DNA of 64,000 bases from HXMU1420-13 sp965229525 (GTDB lineage Bacteria > Bacteroidota > Rhodothermia > Balneolales > Balneolaceae), in the NCBI GenBank assembly GCA_965229525.1, contig OZ245886.1:1426001-1490000 (forward strand). Reading direction: 5' to 3'. The position numbers were made by a program, and so were the translations under genes. Numbering within the stretch: position 1 is the stretch's first letter; the number at the start of each line of letters is the position of its first letter. The notes beneath the pieces are model-generated. The model was not told the origin of the DNA. It saw only the letters and a list, made by a program, of their open reading frames with translations, and did no database searches. Shown one piece after another: positions 9,893-18,828 of the stretch.

Positions 9893-11068
9893 ATGATCGA
9901 AACCCCATCTGCAGCAATGGAAATAAAGAGTACAACAGATACTGAATTGAGCATTTTTAGTGCACTTGAGAATATGGGCCATGAACAAGTTGTTGTTTGT
10001 TCAAATCCGGATACAGGACTAAAGGCGATCATGGCGATTCATAACACAACTCTCGGCCCGGCTTTGGGTGGCACAAGAATGTGGATGTACAACAATGAGC
10101 AAGAGGCACTACGTGATGTTCTTCGTTTATCTCGTGGAATGACCTATAAAGCAGCTATCTCGGGTTTAAATCTAGGGGGTGGAAAAGCCGTAATTATTGG
10201 AGATCCACATACCGATAAAACTGAAGCCCTATTCCGTTCTTTTGGTCGCTTTGTCGATTCTTTAGGTGGCAGATACATCACTGCAGAAGATGTAGGGATG
10301 ACTGTTCAAAACATGGAGTGGATTTTTTCTGAGACGAAATTTGTAACTGGAATTCCAGAATCACTTGGCGGAAGTGGAAACCCATCGCCTGTTACAGCTT
10401 TTGGTGTATATATGGGTGCAAAGGCGGCGGCTCAAAAAGCTTATGGTTCTGATTCTTTAGCTGGAAAGAAAATTGCCGTTCAGGGTGCGGGAAATGTTGC
10501 TTCGTATTTCGCTGAGCATTGTGCGAAAGAAGGGGCTAAAGTTTTCGTATCTGATATTTACACGAAAAAGGCTGAAGCTTTGGCTAAAAAAATTGATGCA
10601 ACATTAGTAGACCCAGATTCTATTTATGGGCTTGATGTAGATATCTTTGCTCCTTGTGCTCTTGGTGGTGTTGTAAATGACGATACCCTCGATCAATTCA
10701 AATGTGATATTATTGCAGGGGGTGCAAATAATATTCTTGATAATGAAGATATTCATGGTCAAATGCTCTTGGAAAGGGGCATAATTTACGCGCCAGATTA
10801 TGTGATTAATGCAGGTGGAATTATTAATATTTCAAGTGAATTAGAAGGCTACAATAGACAACAAGCACTTAATCAAACTGAAAAAATTTACGATACAACG
10901 TTGGCTGTTCTGAATTACTCTGAAGAGAATGGAATTCCAACACACAAAGCTTCAAATGAGTTAGCCGAAAAACGTATTAATGATGTTGGTCGACTTAAAA
11001 GCATGTATACATCAACAAGTAAAATCTCAGGTCGTCTAGGGGAGATGTACAAACTTGATAACCGTTAA
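9893..11068 (+). CDS. Leucine dehydrogenase-type Glu/Leu/Phe/Val dehydrogenase
   Basis: A 391-residue NAD-dependent amino acid dehydrogenase. The substrate domain has the GPALGGTRMW glycine motif and MTYKAAISGLNLGGGKAVI with the catalytic lysine. TAEDVGMT and SGNPSPVTAFGVY follow. The Rossmann domain has VQGAGNVA, and APCALGGVVND is the family's dinucleotide-domain signature. These enzymes oxidatively deaminate leucine, valine and isoleucine to keto acids, feeding branched-chain catabolism or branched fatty acid synthesis. It is about 25 residues longer than typical leucine dehydrogenases; Met9 is a possible alternative start. Leucine versus valine preference cannot be read from sequence. A terminator follows at 11094. 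Confidence 0.9.
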   Translation: MIETPSAAMEIKSTTDTELSIFSALENMGHEQVVVCSNPDTGLKAIMAIHNTTLGPALGGTRMWMYNNEQEALRDVLRLSRGMTYKAAISGLNLGGGKAVIIGDPHTDKTEALFRSFGRFVDSLGGRYITAEDVGMTVQNMEWIFSETKFVTGIPESLGGSGNPSPVTAFGVYMGAKAAAQKAYGSDSLAGKKIAVQGAGNVASYFAEHCAKEGAKVFVSDIYTKKAEALAKKIDATLVDPDSIYGLDVDIFAPCALGGVVNDDTLDQFKCDIIAGGANNILDNEDIHGQMLLERGIIYAPDYVINAGGIINISSELEGYNRQQALNQTEKIYDTTLAVLNYSEENGIPTHKASNELAEKRINDVGRLKSMYTSTSKISGRLGEMYKLDNR

Positions 11069-11093
11069 ATAACCAATTTAATCCTTATCTTTG

Positions 11094-11127
11094 AATCCCG
11101 CTTGGTATCTTCGAGCGGGATTTTTTT
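11094..11127 (+). terminator. Rho-independent terminator
   Basis: Stem AATCCCGCT (11094-11102) pairs with AGCGGGATT (11114-11122) and runs into seven T residues. It sits after the leucine dehydrogenase stop and directly ahead of hslO, so hslO needs its own promoter or read-through. Confidence 0.88.
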
Positions 11128-11146
11128 ATGCATAGAGGTTTCATCC

Positions 11147-12049
11147 ATGAATATTGAAGAATTTCAGTTTAAAGATCGAATAATCAAGGGAATTACTACT
11201 GATGGTAACTTTAAAATTTCGGTAGTAAAAACTACCGATACTATTAATGAGGCCGCAGACCGCCATGAACTATCACTGCTTTCAAAAGTAATTTTAGGCA
11301 AGGCCATGACGGCAACCATGTTACTGGCATCTGAATTGAAAAAAGAAGAGCGCATTCAATTACGAATGGATGGAAGTGGTCCACTTGGAACTGTAATTGC
11401 GGAAGCAAACAGTCTTGGTGAGATTCGTGGATACGTGGGAAACCCCAATGCTGAACTAGATTATTCCAAACCCGGAGTAACTCTTGGAGATGGTATTGGT
11501 GTCGGTATCTTGTCGTTAACTAAAATACTTTATAATGAAGCAGAACCAAGAACAAGTGCCATAGAAATTGTATCCGGAGATGTTACCGCAGATGTGGCTC
11601 ATTACCTGGTTCAATCCGAACAAGTACCATCCGCAGTTTTGTTGGATGTGGGCATTGACGAAGACGGTAACCTTACTCAATCTGGTGGACTTTTGCTCCA
11701 GCGATTACCAGATGCGCCAGAAGGACAAATTGATATGCTGCAAGAGCGATTGGGTTCGTTTCCACCAATCGACCAATTGCTTTCTGATGGGCAATATATA
11801 GATACCATAATGGAAAAGGCTATTTCACCAATTAAAGTGAAAGAGTTAAGCCGCCAACCCGTGGATTTTTTCTGCCGCTGTTCTCGCGAACGCTTTCTTG
11901 ATGCCCTTTCGATGTTGAACCTCAACGACCTGAAAGACTTAGAGGGAGAAACACAGGAAATAGTGTGTCATTACTGTAACAACAAAGAAGAAATATCGAA
12001 AGAGGAAATCGCTACATTAATAAGCGAGGCACAGGCAAAACTAAACTAA
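11147..12049 (+). CDS. hslO: Redox-regulated chaperone Hsp33
   Basis: A 300-residue cytosolic holdase chaperone activated by oxidation and unfolding. The N-terminal domain shows the IQLRMDGSGPLGT and VRGYVGNP-like core. The C-terminal zinc switch has the four cysteines, C243-x-C245 and C274-x2-C277. I chose ATG 11147 because an upstream TTG frame would start inside the terminator hairpin. The coding sequence ends 17 bases before the next gene, suggesting one transcript with it and possibly with NDH-2. Confidence 0.96.
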   Translation: MNIEEFQFKDRIIKGITTDGNFKISVVKTTDTINEAADRHELSLLSKVILGKAMTATMLLASELKKEERIQLRMDGSGPLGTVIAEANSLGEIRGYVGNPNAELDYSKPGVTLGDGIGVGILSLTKILYNEAEPRTSAIEIVSGDVTADVAHYLVQSEQVPSAVLLDVGIDEDGNLTQSGGLLLQRLPDAPEGQIDMLQERLGSFPPIDQLLSDGQYIDTIMEKAISPIKVKELSRQPVDFFCRCSRERFLDALSMLNLNDLKDLEGETQEIVCHYCNNKEEISKEEIATLISEAQAKLN

Positions 12050-12066
12050 TTCCAGCGGGCAAAAAT

Positions 12067-12897
12067 ATGGGGAAGCTGACCAACGACGAGATTAAAGAAA
12101 TCATCAAACGGGCTTCCATCCTCCAAAAATTTCATGAGCAATCTTTAGGAGCTCGAAATTCACTACATCATGATGAAAATGACCCCATCTACGAAGTTGG
12201 AGATTCTCTAAATATTAAGCGGCATTTCATCCGGGAAGCTTTACAGGAATATGAGGGAATTGTTATAGATGAGCCTGTTATGGTTGATAATAACAGCGAT
12301 ACCCAAGTAGAGATTTTAGGGTATGCAAATGGGCCACTTGATGGTAGTAGTTTAAATGAAATTCGAGCTCAGTTAGAATATCATTTTAACACCGTTGGTA
12401 CGATATCGAGAAGAAAGGGGAATATTTACTGGAAAACTAAACCAGCTTTTCCTTCAAAACTATTTGAAATTACTCGATCTCCTGAATTTGAGATTCAAGA
12501 AAAAAATGGCCGTGTTAAGTTGACCATGAGACAAAGCCTGAAAACAGTTAACAAAATCTATCTGCCACCTCTAGCCTTTGCGCTTGGGGGATTCATGATG
12601 ATTGCTGCAGTAATTTTCGATAGTGTACCCGGTAATGAAGCTGCACCTATGTTTATTGTTGGTGGAATGTTTCTTGCTGGTAGTTTTGCCTTTTCAAGAT
12701 TTGTACGATCTATAAAAAGACGGAAAAAAAGAAAATTGCTAGAACTTGTTGAGACTATTCAGCAAGGGTTAGAACGAAGGTTTAGAGCTGGACGTTATAA
12801 GGATATTCAGAAACCAGAAATTGATTTAGAAGAATTTCAACATCTCGATGATACTGATGATATCGAGATTAATATGAATTCCAGAATAAAAGAGTAG
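12067..12897 (+). CDS. Membrane protein with two central TM helices, unknown function
   Basis: A 276-residue protein without a recognised family. The N-terminal 60 residues are helical and charged, starting with a LTNDEIKEIIKRAS segment that resembles short DNA- or protein-binding helices seen in 2TM/SHOCT-like proteins. Two membrane helices lie at about 165-185 and 192-210. A strongly basic stretch (SIKRRKKRK) follows, placing the C-terminus in the cytosol, and the tail is acidic. It lies 17 bases after hslO and 7 before the NDH-2 gene, so all three are likely one operon. The function is unknown. Confidence 0.75.
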   Translation: MGKLTNDEIKEIIKRASILQKFHEQSLGARNSLHHDENDPIYEVGDSLNIKRHFIREALQEYEGIVIDEPVMVDNNSDTQVEILGYANGPLDGSSLNEIRAQLEYHFNTVGTISRRKGNIYWKTKPAFPSKLFEITRSPEFEIQEKNGRVKLTMRQSLKTVNKIYLPPLAFALGGFMMIAAVIFDSVPGNEAAPMFIVGGMFLAGSFAFSRFVRSIKRRKKRKLLELVETIQQGLERRFRAGRYKDIQKPEIDLEEFQHLDDTDDIEINMNSRIKE

Positions 12898-12904
12898 GCG
12901 TATT

Positions 12905-14155
12905 ATGCCAAAAAAAGTAGTGATCATAGGCGGTGGATTTGGCGGGATGAACGTAGCCAAATCACTAAAGGGGACCGATTATCAGATCACCATCATCGAT
13001 AAATCAAATCATCATTTATTCCAGCCTTTATTATATCAGGTAGCAACCGCTGCACTTTCCCCTGGAGATATAGCTGTACCCATTCGCTCTGTCTTTTCTA
13101 GACAAAGAAATGTAACTGTGATCTTGGGCGAGGTAGTCGCTGTGAGCAAAAAAGATCAAATTGTTCAGCTTGCCGAAGGTGATGTAATTCCCTTCGATTA
13201 TTTGGTGATTGCCACTGGCGCTCAATACAATTATTTCGGAAATGAAAATTGGGAACCTATTGCACCGGGGCTCAAGTCACTCGATGATGCTCTCAGAATT
13301 CGGGAACGCATCCTACTATCATTAGAGAAAGCAGAAAAAACACCTGACATTGACGACAGAAAACCTTTTCTCACATTTGTTGTAATTGGCGGCGGTCCAA
13401 CAGGTGTTGAAATGGCGGGTTCTATTGCTGAAATAGCAAAAAGAAATATGATGCGAGAGTATCGCAATTTCCATAAAAATGAGACGACCGTTTATTTAAT
13501 TGAAGCTGCGGGTGGAGTTTTAAATGGGTTTTCTGAAAATCTATCCCAAAATGCGCTTGATACATTAACTAAAATGGGCGTACAAGTCATTTTGAACTCA
13601 CCCGTACAGGAAATCACAGAAAAAGGTGTTCAGTTAAAAAATCACTTTATTGAGACACCAAATGTGATGTGGGCGGCTGGGGTTTCGGGCACATCTTTAA
13701 CAGACTCACTCGAAGATGAGAAAGATCGAATTGGTCGGGTAAAAGTTGGATCGGATTTATCCATCCCAGATCATCCAAATATTTTTGTTATTGGTGATGC
13801 CGCACATTTTCTGGATAAAGATGGAAATCCGCTCATCGGTGTTGCTCCCGTTGCCATGCAACAAGGCAGATTTTTAGGAAAACTCCTGAAGAATGAATTG
13901 AAGAAGAAACCTAGAGAGGCTTTCAAGTACACCGATAAGGGCACCATGGCAACCATTGGGCGCGCAAAAGCAGTGGCGGATGTGAATGGATTTAAAGTGA
14001 CGGGCTTATTTGCTTGGTTACTTTGGGGAGTCATCCACATTTTCTTCTTGATAGGATTTAGAAATCGTTTCCGTGTTTTTGCCGAGTGGATATGGCATTA
14101 TATCACGTTTAAGCGTGGAGTTCGATTGATAGCTAAGCCTGAAATGAAGGAATAA
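12905..14155 (+). CDS. Type II NADH:quinone oxidoreductase (NDH-2)
   Basis: A 416-residue FAD enzyme that passes electrons from NADH to quinone without pumping ions. The N-terminal FAD-binding motif is GGGFGG at 9-14. FQPLLYQVATAALSP is a signature of the family's quinone and FAD region. The second nucleotide fold has VIGGGPTGVEMAG, and IGDAA near residue 298 binds FAD. A C-terminal hydrophobic amphipathic stretch (GLFAWLLWGVIHIFFLIGF) anchors it to the inner face of the membrane. It provides a non-coupled alternative to the Nqr complex encoded at 49.6-55.6 kb. Length is normal for the family. Confidence 0.93.
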   Translation: MPKKVVIIGGGFGGMNVAKSLKGTDYQITIIDKSNHHLFQPLLYQVATAALSPGDIAVPIRSVFSRQRNVTVILGEVVAVSKKDQIVQLAEGDVIPFDYLVIATGAQYNYFGNENWEPIAPGLKSLDDALRIRERILLSLEKAEKTPDIDDRKPFLTFVVIGGGPTGVEMAGSIAEIAKRNMMREYRNFHKNETTVYLIEAAGGVLNGFSENLSQNALDTLTKMGVQVILNSPVQEITEKGVQLKNHFIETPNVMWAAGVSGTSLTDSLEDEKDRIGRVKVGSDLSIPDHPNIFVIGDAAHFLDKDGNPLIGVAPVAMQQGRFLGKLLKNELKKKPREAFKYTDKGTMATIGRAKAVADVNGFKVTGLFAWLLWGVIHIFFLIGFRNRFRVFAEWIWHYITFKRGVRLIAKPEMKE

Positions 14156-14166
14156 TTTCTATTCTA

Positions 14167-14234
14167 GTCATCCCAGGCCTGATCAAGGATCTCCTTTAAC
14201 TTTCTTTTGATGTACTTTTGTATGGACAAAAGTA
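14167..14234. repeat. Half GTCAT repeat element followed by a perfect hairpin
   Basis: At 14167-14192 lies a left half of the dispersed GTCATCCC...GGATCT element seen elsewhere in the window. Just downstream TACTTTTG (14213-14220) pairs perfectly with CAAAAGTA (14227-14234) around a six-base loop. The rest of the 14156-14442 gap holds no gene that I can see. It marks the upstream boundary of the SIR2 protein gene. Confidence 0.6.
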
Positions 14235-14442
14235 CCAAAAACCACCTCAAGAAATGTAGATTCACCCGCTAATGAGCTTCGGTTGTTCTACTTGCTAACG
14301 TTCAGTTCTTCCACCTGATAATCCCTATCGCATTTCTTAAGGTTTAAGGTTTGGAGAGATTTTCCAATCGTGGATTATCTAAAAATTTTCTGATTAAGTC
14401 CTTTTTTTAATGTATAGTTCAATTGAACATTCTTATGCATAA

Positions 14443-17400
14443 ATGGAACATATACTTGATCTTTCACAAAAAAATATTGATCTACTTTCAACAGAGATCT
14501 TCCCAAAAATTAATGAAGGCAATACTATCCTTCTATTAGGTGCAGGAGCTTCAGTAACTGACAAAACTTATTTGAGTAGTCAGTTAATGAGCTATTATAA
14601 AGCCAAAACGGGATTTGATTACGTAACAGATGATATAGTTGGCTTTGTTGATGTTTTAAGTAAGAGCCCAGATCATGATAGAAGAGATTTTGACAAGTAT
14701 GTGTATGATCATCTAATAAAACTCAAACCTACTGATGCTCATCGAATTATTGCTTCTATACCATGGCGCGAAATAATTACTACCAATTATGATTTATTAA
14801 TTGAAAAAGCTTTTGATGAGATACTAGGAACGCCAGATGAATTATTAACTATTAAACCAATTAGAAACCAAACGGATTACCGCTACAGAGAGAGTAATGA
14901 TGAGGTTAAGTATGTAAAATTAAATGGATGTATAAGTGATCGAAATAGATTCCCACTAATATTTTCAACACAGGATTTTTATAAATCGAATAGGTTCTAT
15001 AATGTTGTTCTTAGAACACTTGAACAAGTATCATATAAAATTCAGATTCTATCGATCGGTTATTCTTTCAGTGATCCATTTGGAAAATTCTTACTTGAAA
15101 GGTTTGATAAATATAATTTCATAGGTAAAAGGAGAATAGTTTCTATAGACCCTTATGTGCAGAATGCATTACTACCCTATTTTGAAGAACAAAGAATTCA
15201 AATCGTAAAGTGTACAGCATTAGATTTTTTTTCCAAGTTTAATGACTATAAGAAGAAAGATGGAACTAGATATCTTAAGAATAAAAAATTTACTATAACT
15301 GATCGAAACAATCGAAAAATAAACCTACATACTAAATCAGAATTACGGCTTAGCAATAGTATTGTAGAACTAACTGATCACCATCAGTATAAAGAAATCT
15401 CTCCTGATGAATTTTATAGAGGTAGTGAACCAACCTTTAACGTTATAAAGAAAAACCTTGATGTTGTACAAACATCGAAGCTTAATTCAGTACTCGAAAA
15501 AATTGATACTGGTATCAGCGATAGCCGTGAAAATGATGTTTTACCACTCTTTATTTTAAAAGGAGGGTTTGGTTCTGGCAAATCAACATTTGGTTATCGT
15601 GTAATTCAAAGTATTTATGATAAAGATGAGCTCTCATTAGGATTTGAAATAATTGATCCTGAAAAGGTCGGACTAGCAGATTTGACCAACTTAATTACTT
15701 CAATTCAAGATGAAGAAAACGTTTTCTTTCTATTTAATAATGTTGAAGTTGATAGTGCATTTAAGTCAATCATTAATCTTCAAGTAGGACTTAGTGCCGA
15801 ACAAATACCTGGAAAAAATATTGCTTTTATCATTCCAATCAGAAAAAATATCTTCCAAAAGTTCAAACTCAAGAGATCTTATTCTAATACATATGAAATA
15901 CTTGTTGATGCAAAATTTAATTTCCAAGAATCATCTGAATTAGTAGAGAAATTAAATGAAAGCGGGTTGATTGATATTAGAGATGTTTCTGAGAAAAAAA
16001 GATTGGCTAAAAAAATTGTAGGAGAGTATTCAGGTGATTCATTTGTTTCATTAATGTCGATTGTTACAAATAATAATTTCCACAAAATAATACATCATGC
16101 TTATTTACAGTTATCTAAACCAGTACAAGAATCTTTTCTCCATACATCTTTACTGTACCGGTTTAAAATCGAAATGCCAATATCGTTGCTGAATAGATTA
16201 ACTCTAAATAATTGGGATAGATTTACAAAGGAAATTTTAGAGTATGACTCTGAAGGTATACTGATTAAAGATTTTAAAGAAAGTAGGGGTACAAATCCTG
16301 ATTTATTTTTGCGAACTCGACACTCCGTAATATCAGAATTACTCGTTAAACATCTGTTAAACTCTAGAGATAAGCGGTATAAAGCTTATTTACAATTAAT
16401 TAGAAGAATTAATTATACCCCATACAATTCGCGCTTACTTATAAATTTGATTAAAGCTCTGCGATCAAGTGAAGATTTAATAGATCAGCAGATTGATAAA
16501 ATATTTGATTCATGCGATTCTGAGTTTTCGAATGATCCTCACTTTATTCTTCACTATGCTACGAATCTAGAAAAAAGGTTTGACCGTGATGAAAAGGAAA
16601 AAAACATTCTTAAAGCAATTGAAAAAGTTATTTATGTCCAAAGTTTAAGCAGTAAACAAAACCATTATTTAACACACCGAAGAGCTGTTTTAAACTTTTC
16701 ACTTGCTCGGCTTTACAATAAGAAAAAGCGTAAAAGACATTTAGTTAAATCACATATCGATGAAGCTAGAGAGTTATTCGAGTTGAAATTACTTTTAGAC
16801 CCATTTAGCTCCTATAGTTTTGTAAATTACTTATCATTTGAAATATGGAATTTAGGAGAGATTGATGATGAGAATGAAGCTCCTAATAGACACGTCAAAA
16901 TTCAAGAACTTTTGGATCGGGCAAGAAATCAGTTGGACATTTACAACCGTGATTTTATTGCACAAATTGAAGCGGACTACCTAAAATTATTTGAATCTAT
17001 TCCAGAAAAGTACATTGAAAAACTTAAATCAAATGAAGAAACATATCATTATGGTTTAATTTTAAACTACTATTTGTTCAAGGACGAGGGAAATCAAGAA
17101 GATATAATCAGAACAATTGAGGAACTCGAAAACTATACTGATCATGAAATCGTGAATAAATTGCTATTCAAGTTTTATGGTCGAACACTCTTTATTGCTG
17201 ATCATCGTGTTAGACTTTTTAAATTAACTAGAGAACACAAAGAATTACTTGAATCGGACAGGGTTAGATATTATTTCTTCTTGGCTATGGCAGAAGCATA
17301 CAATCGAAACTTTATCGAATGCCGTAATCATATAAACTTCATTAAGGAGCACTTTCAACCAAATCCATATTTACAGGATTATTGGAGGGACCAACATGGG

Positions 17401-17601
17401 GAAGTTGAAGTTTTCAGAGGTCGTTTAGTACAGAACAAAAATCACTATTCTGTTAAAATCATAGACTTTCAAAAATCATTTTCATTAAAAAGAGCCAATT
17501 ACAAAGCACGTGGAATTATCTTAGTAAACCACCAAGACTATAATGTCCAATTAAACTTTTATACTGGCGGTATAAATGCTGAAATACTGAGCAAATATTA
17601 A
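14443..17601 (+). CDS. SIR2-like domain plus P-loop NTPase protein, candidate antiphage (Avs5-like) gene
   Basis: A 1052-residue soluble protein. The N-terminal domain (about 20-265) is SIR2-like: GAGAS at 33-37, TTNYD at 113-117, KLNG at 159-162 and GYSFSD at 206-211. A P-loop GGFGSGKST lies at 374-382, with a hydrophobic strand FFLFNNVE at 428-435 in the Walker B position and a likely sensor strand (AFIIPIR). The rest (about 600-980) is helical, TPR-like, and the last 65 residues look beta-rich. SIR2 plus STAND-type ATPase is the layout of Avs5 and related defence proteins, which deplete NAD+ after sensing phage. The gene stands alone and is visibly AT-richer than its neighbours. The expected SIR2 His is Asn, so activity is uncertain. 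Confidence 0.8.
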   Translation: MEHILDLSQKNIDLLSTEIFPKINEGNTILLLGAGASVTDKTYLSSQLMSYYKAKTGFDYVTDDIVGFVDVLSKSPDHDRRDFDKYVYDHLIKLKPTDAHRIIASIPWREIITTNYDLLIEKAFDEILGTPDELLTIKPIRNQTDYRYRESNDEVKYVKLNGCISDRNRFPLIFSTQDFYKSNRFYNVVLRTLEQVSYKIQILSIGYSFSDPFGKFLLERFDKYNFIGKRRIVSIDPYVQNALLPYFEEQRIQIVKCTALDFFSKFNDYKKKDGTRYLKNKKFTITDRNNRKINLHTKSELRLSNSIVELTDHHQYKEISPDEFYRGSEPTFNVIKKNLDVVQTSKLNSVLEKIDTGISDSRENDVLPLFILKGGFGSGKSTFGYRVIQSIYDKDELSLGFEIIDPEKVGLADLTNLITSIQDEENVFFLFNNVEVDSAFKSIINLQVGLSAEQIPGKNIAFIIPIRKNIFQKFKLKRSYSNTYEILVDAKFNFQESSELVEKLNESGLIDIRDVSEKKRLAKKIVGEYSGDSFVSLMSIVTNNNFHKIIHHAYLQLSKPVQESFLHTSLLYRFKIEMPISLLNRLTLNNWDRFTKEILEYDSEGILIKDFKESRGTNPDLFLRTRHSVISELLVKHLLNSRDKRYKAYLQLIRRINYTPYNSRLLINLIKALRSSEDLIDQQIDKIFDSCDSEFSNDPHFILHYATNLEKRFDRDEKEKNILKAIEKVIYVQSLSSKQNHYLTHRRAVLNFSLARLYNKKKRKRHLVKSHIDEARELFELKLLLDPFSSYSFVNYLSFEIWNLGEIDDENEAPNRHVKIQELLDRARNQLDIYNRDFIAQIEADYLKLFESIPEKYIEKLKSNEETYHYGLILNYYLFKDEGNQEDIIRTIEELENYTDHEIVNKLLFKFYGRTLFIADHRVRLFKLTREHKELLESDRVRYYFFLAMAEAYNRNFIECRNHINFIKEHFQPNPYLQDYWRDQHGEVEVFRGRLVQNKNHYSVKIIDFQKSFSLKRANYKARGIILVNHQDYNVQLNFYTGGINAEILSKY

Positions 17602-18023
17602 ATCGAAAAACTAGTACCACAGCCGCAATTATCTACGGCGTTTGGGTTGTCGAAGGTAAATCCGCGAGCATCCAACCCATCCGGATAATCAATTTGGATC
17701 CCCTCTAGATACATCAGGTGTTTTTCTTCTACAATGAGTTCCACCCCAAAGTTTTCAAATACAATGTCTTCTTCTGTTCTATGATCCAAGCCTAATTTAT
17801 AGCTAAGACCTGAACATCCTCCACCTTCTACCGCAACTCTCAGATAGAGGTTCTCATGCTCTTTATTGCCTGCTTTAATTTTCATCACTTGCTTGGCCGC
17901 TCTCTCTGTTAGTGTAACCGGTTCTCCGGTTAACTCATGTACTTCTTCCAACGCTGACTCTTCATCCACGAAGTCATCCAACAGGGAAGCAATTACATCG
18001 TCTAAATTATCTTCTTGATTCAT
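17598..18023 (-). CDS. A-type Fe-S cluster carrier (ErpA/IscA/HesB family)
   Basis: A 141-residue Fe-S assembly protein with the three conserved cysteines at 70 (GGGCSG), 133 and 135 (CGC). These carriers transfer [2Fe-2S]/[4Fe-4S] clusters to apoproteins such as LipA and NqrF, both encoded in this window. The family core (about 105 residues) is preceded by an acidic extension of about 32 residues, which is unusual. An alternative internal start is not obvious, since Met47 is already within the core. Its stop overlaps the stop of the SIR2 gene by four bases (TTAA). Confidence 0.92.
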   Translation of the reverse strand: MNQEDNLDDVIASLLDDFVDEESALEEVHELTGEPVTLTERAAKQVMKIKAGNKEHENLYLRVAVEGGGCSGLSYKLGLDHRTEEDIVFENFGVELIVEEKHLMYLEGIQIDYPDGLDARGFTFDNPNAVDNCGCGTSFSI

Positions 18024-18038
18024 TTTCTCTTCTTATCA

Positions 18039-18103
18039 GTCATCCTCAGGCTGCTGCCTAAGGATCTTCGATTCTTCTCCCGATACATCGGGATCAGAAT
18101 GAC
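18039..18103. repeat. GTCAT...GAATGAC dispersed intergenic element
   Basis: The ends GTCATCCT and AGAATGAC are inverted. Inside are two short hairpins, the second formed by TCCCGAT and ATCGGGA. It sits between the AlbA_2 gene and the Fe-S carrier gene on the minus strand and may stabilise or terminate the transcript. Confidence 0.65.
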
Positions 18104-18112
18104 ATATTGAAG

Positions 18113-18808
18113 TTAAACACTTTTCTTGGATAATGTATAATGAGCTACACCGTCTCTCTCAAACAGATCTAGCACCCCAACACTTACCAGGTTCACCAGA
18201 ATTTTTGCTGCCGAATAAGTCGTTTTATTAATGATGGTACTAAATCTCTCAACAGTAATTTCACTATACTCGTTAAGATATCTAAATAATAAACGTTCAT
18301 TTTCACCGAATTCGAACGTGATACCTTCCTCTGCATACCCTCTTTTTAAAACCTCAATCATATCTTCAGAAGCGAGTTGACTTTCATCACCTTGCCTAAC
18401 AAATACCTTTCTATGCTTTTTTCCTTTCACATAAACAGGTTTGCTTTCTGCTTCCGGCACTTCAACAATGATTACATCTTTAGTTCCTATATTCAGTAAT
18501 TCCATATGAATATCAGCTGTAGGGATACAAAGTTCAGCCGCCTGATTTAACCAAAATTCTTCTTCCATATAACTTTCGGTGCCAACTAATTCTCCGTTAT
18601 CGGCTACTCCGATCAGGATTGTTCCACCATGAGCATTAGCAAATGCTGAAATCTCTCGAGCGATTTTTTCTGGGGATGCAACCTTGTGTTTAAACTCAAG
18701 AAATGAGCTTTCACCTGTAGCTATCAGGTTTTTTAAATCCTGTTTACTAAGATTACTCAAGGGCATATTGCCGGTATGCTGCAAATAAAAATTCATCTCT
18801 TCGCTCAT
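18113..18808 (-). CDS. AlbA_2 (Schlafen AAA_4-type) domain protein with C-terminal winged helix
   Basis: A 231-residue protein with an N-terminal AlbA_2 domain (about 20-145): ESSFLEFKHK, ISAFANAHGGTILIGVADNG and the V/I-rich strands that follow are typical. The C-terminal 75 residues look like a winged helix (LFRYLNEYSEITVERFSTIIN). Such proteins are putative nucleic-acid-binding regulators; a specific role is unknown. It is 20 bases after gpsA on the same strand, so it may be the last gene of a plsY-gpsA transcript. Confidence 0.85.
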   Translation of the reverse strand: MSEEMNFYLQHTGNMPLSNLSKQDLKNLIATGESSFLEFKHKVASPEKIAREISAFANAHGGTILIGVADNGELVGTESYMEEEFWLNQAAELCIPTADIHMELLNIGTKDVIIVEVPEAESKPVYVKGKKHRKVFVRQGDESQLASEDMIEVLKRGYAEEGITFEFGENERLLFRYLNEYSEITVERFSTIINKTTYSAAKILVNLVSVGVLDLFERDGVAHYTLSKKSV

Positions 18809-18828
18809 GCGAACCCTCTATCAATAAA

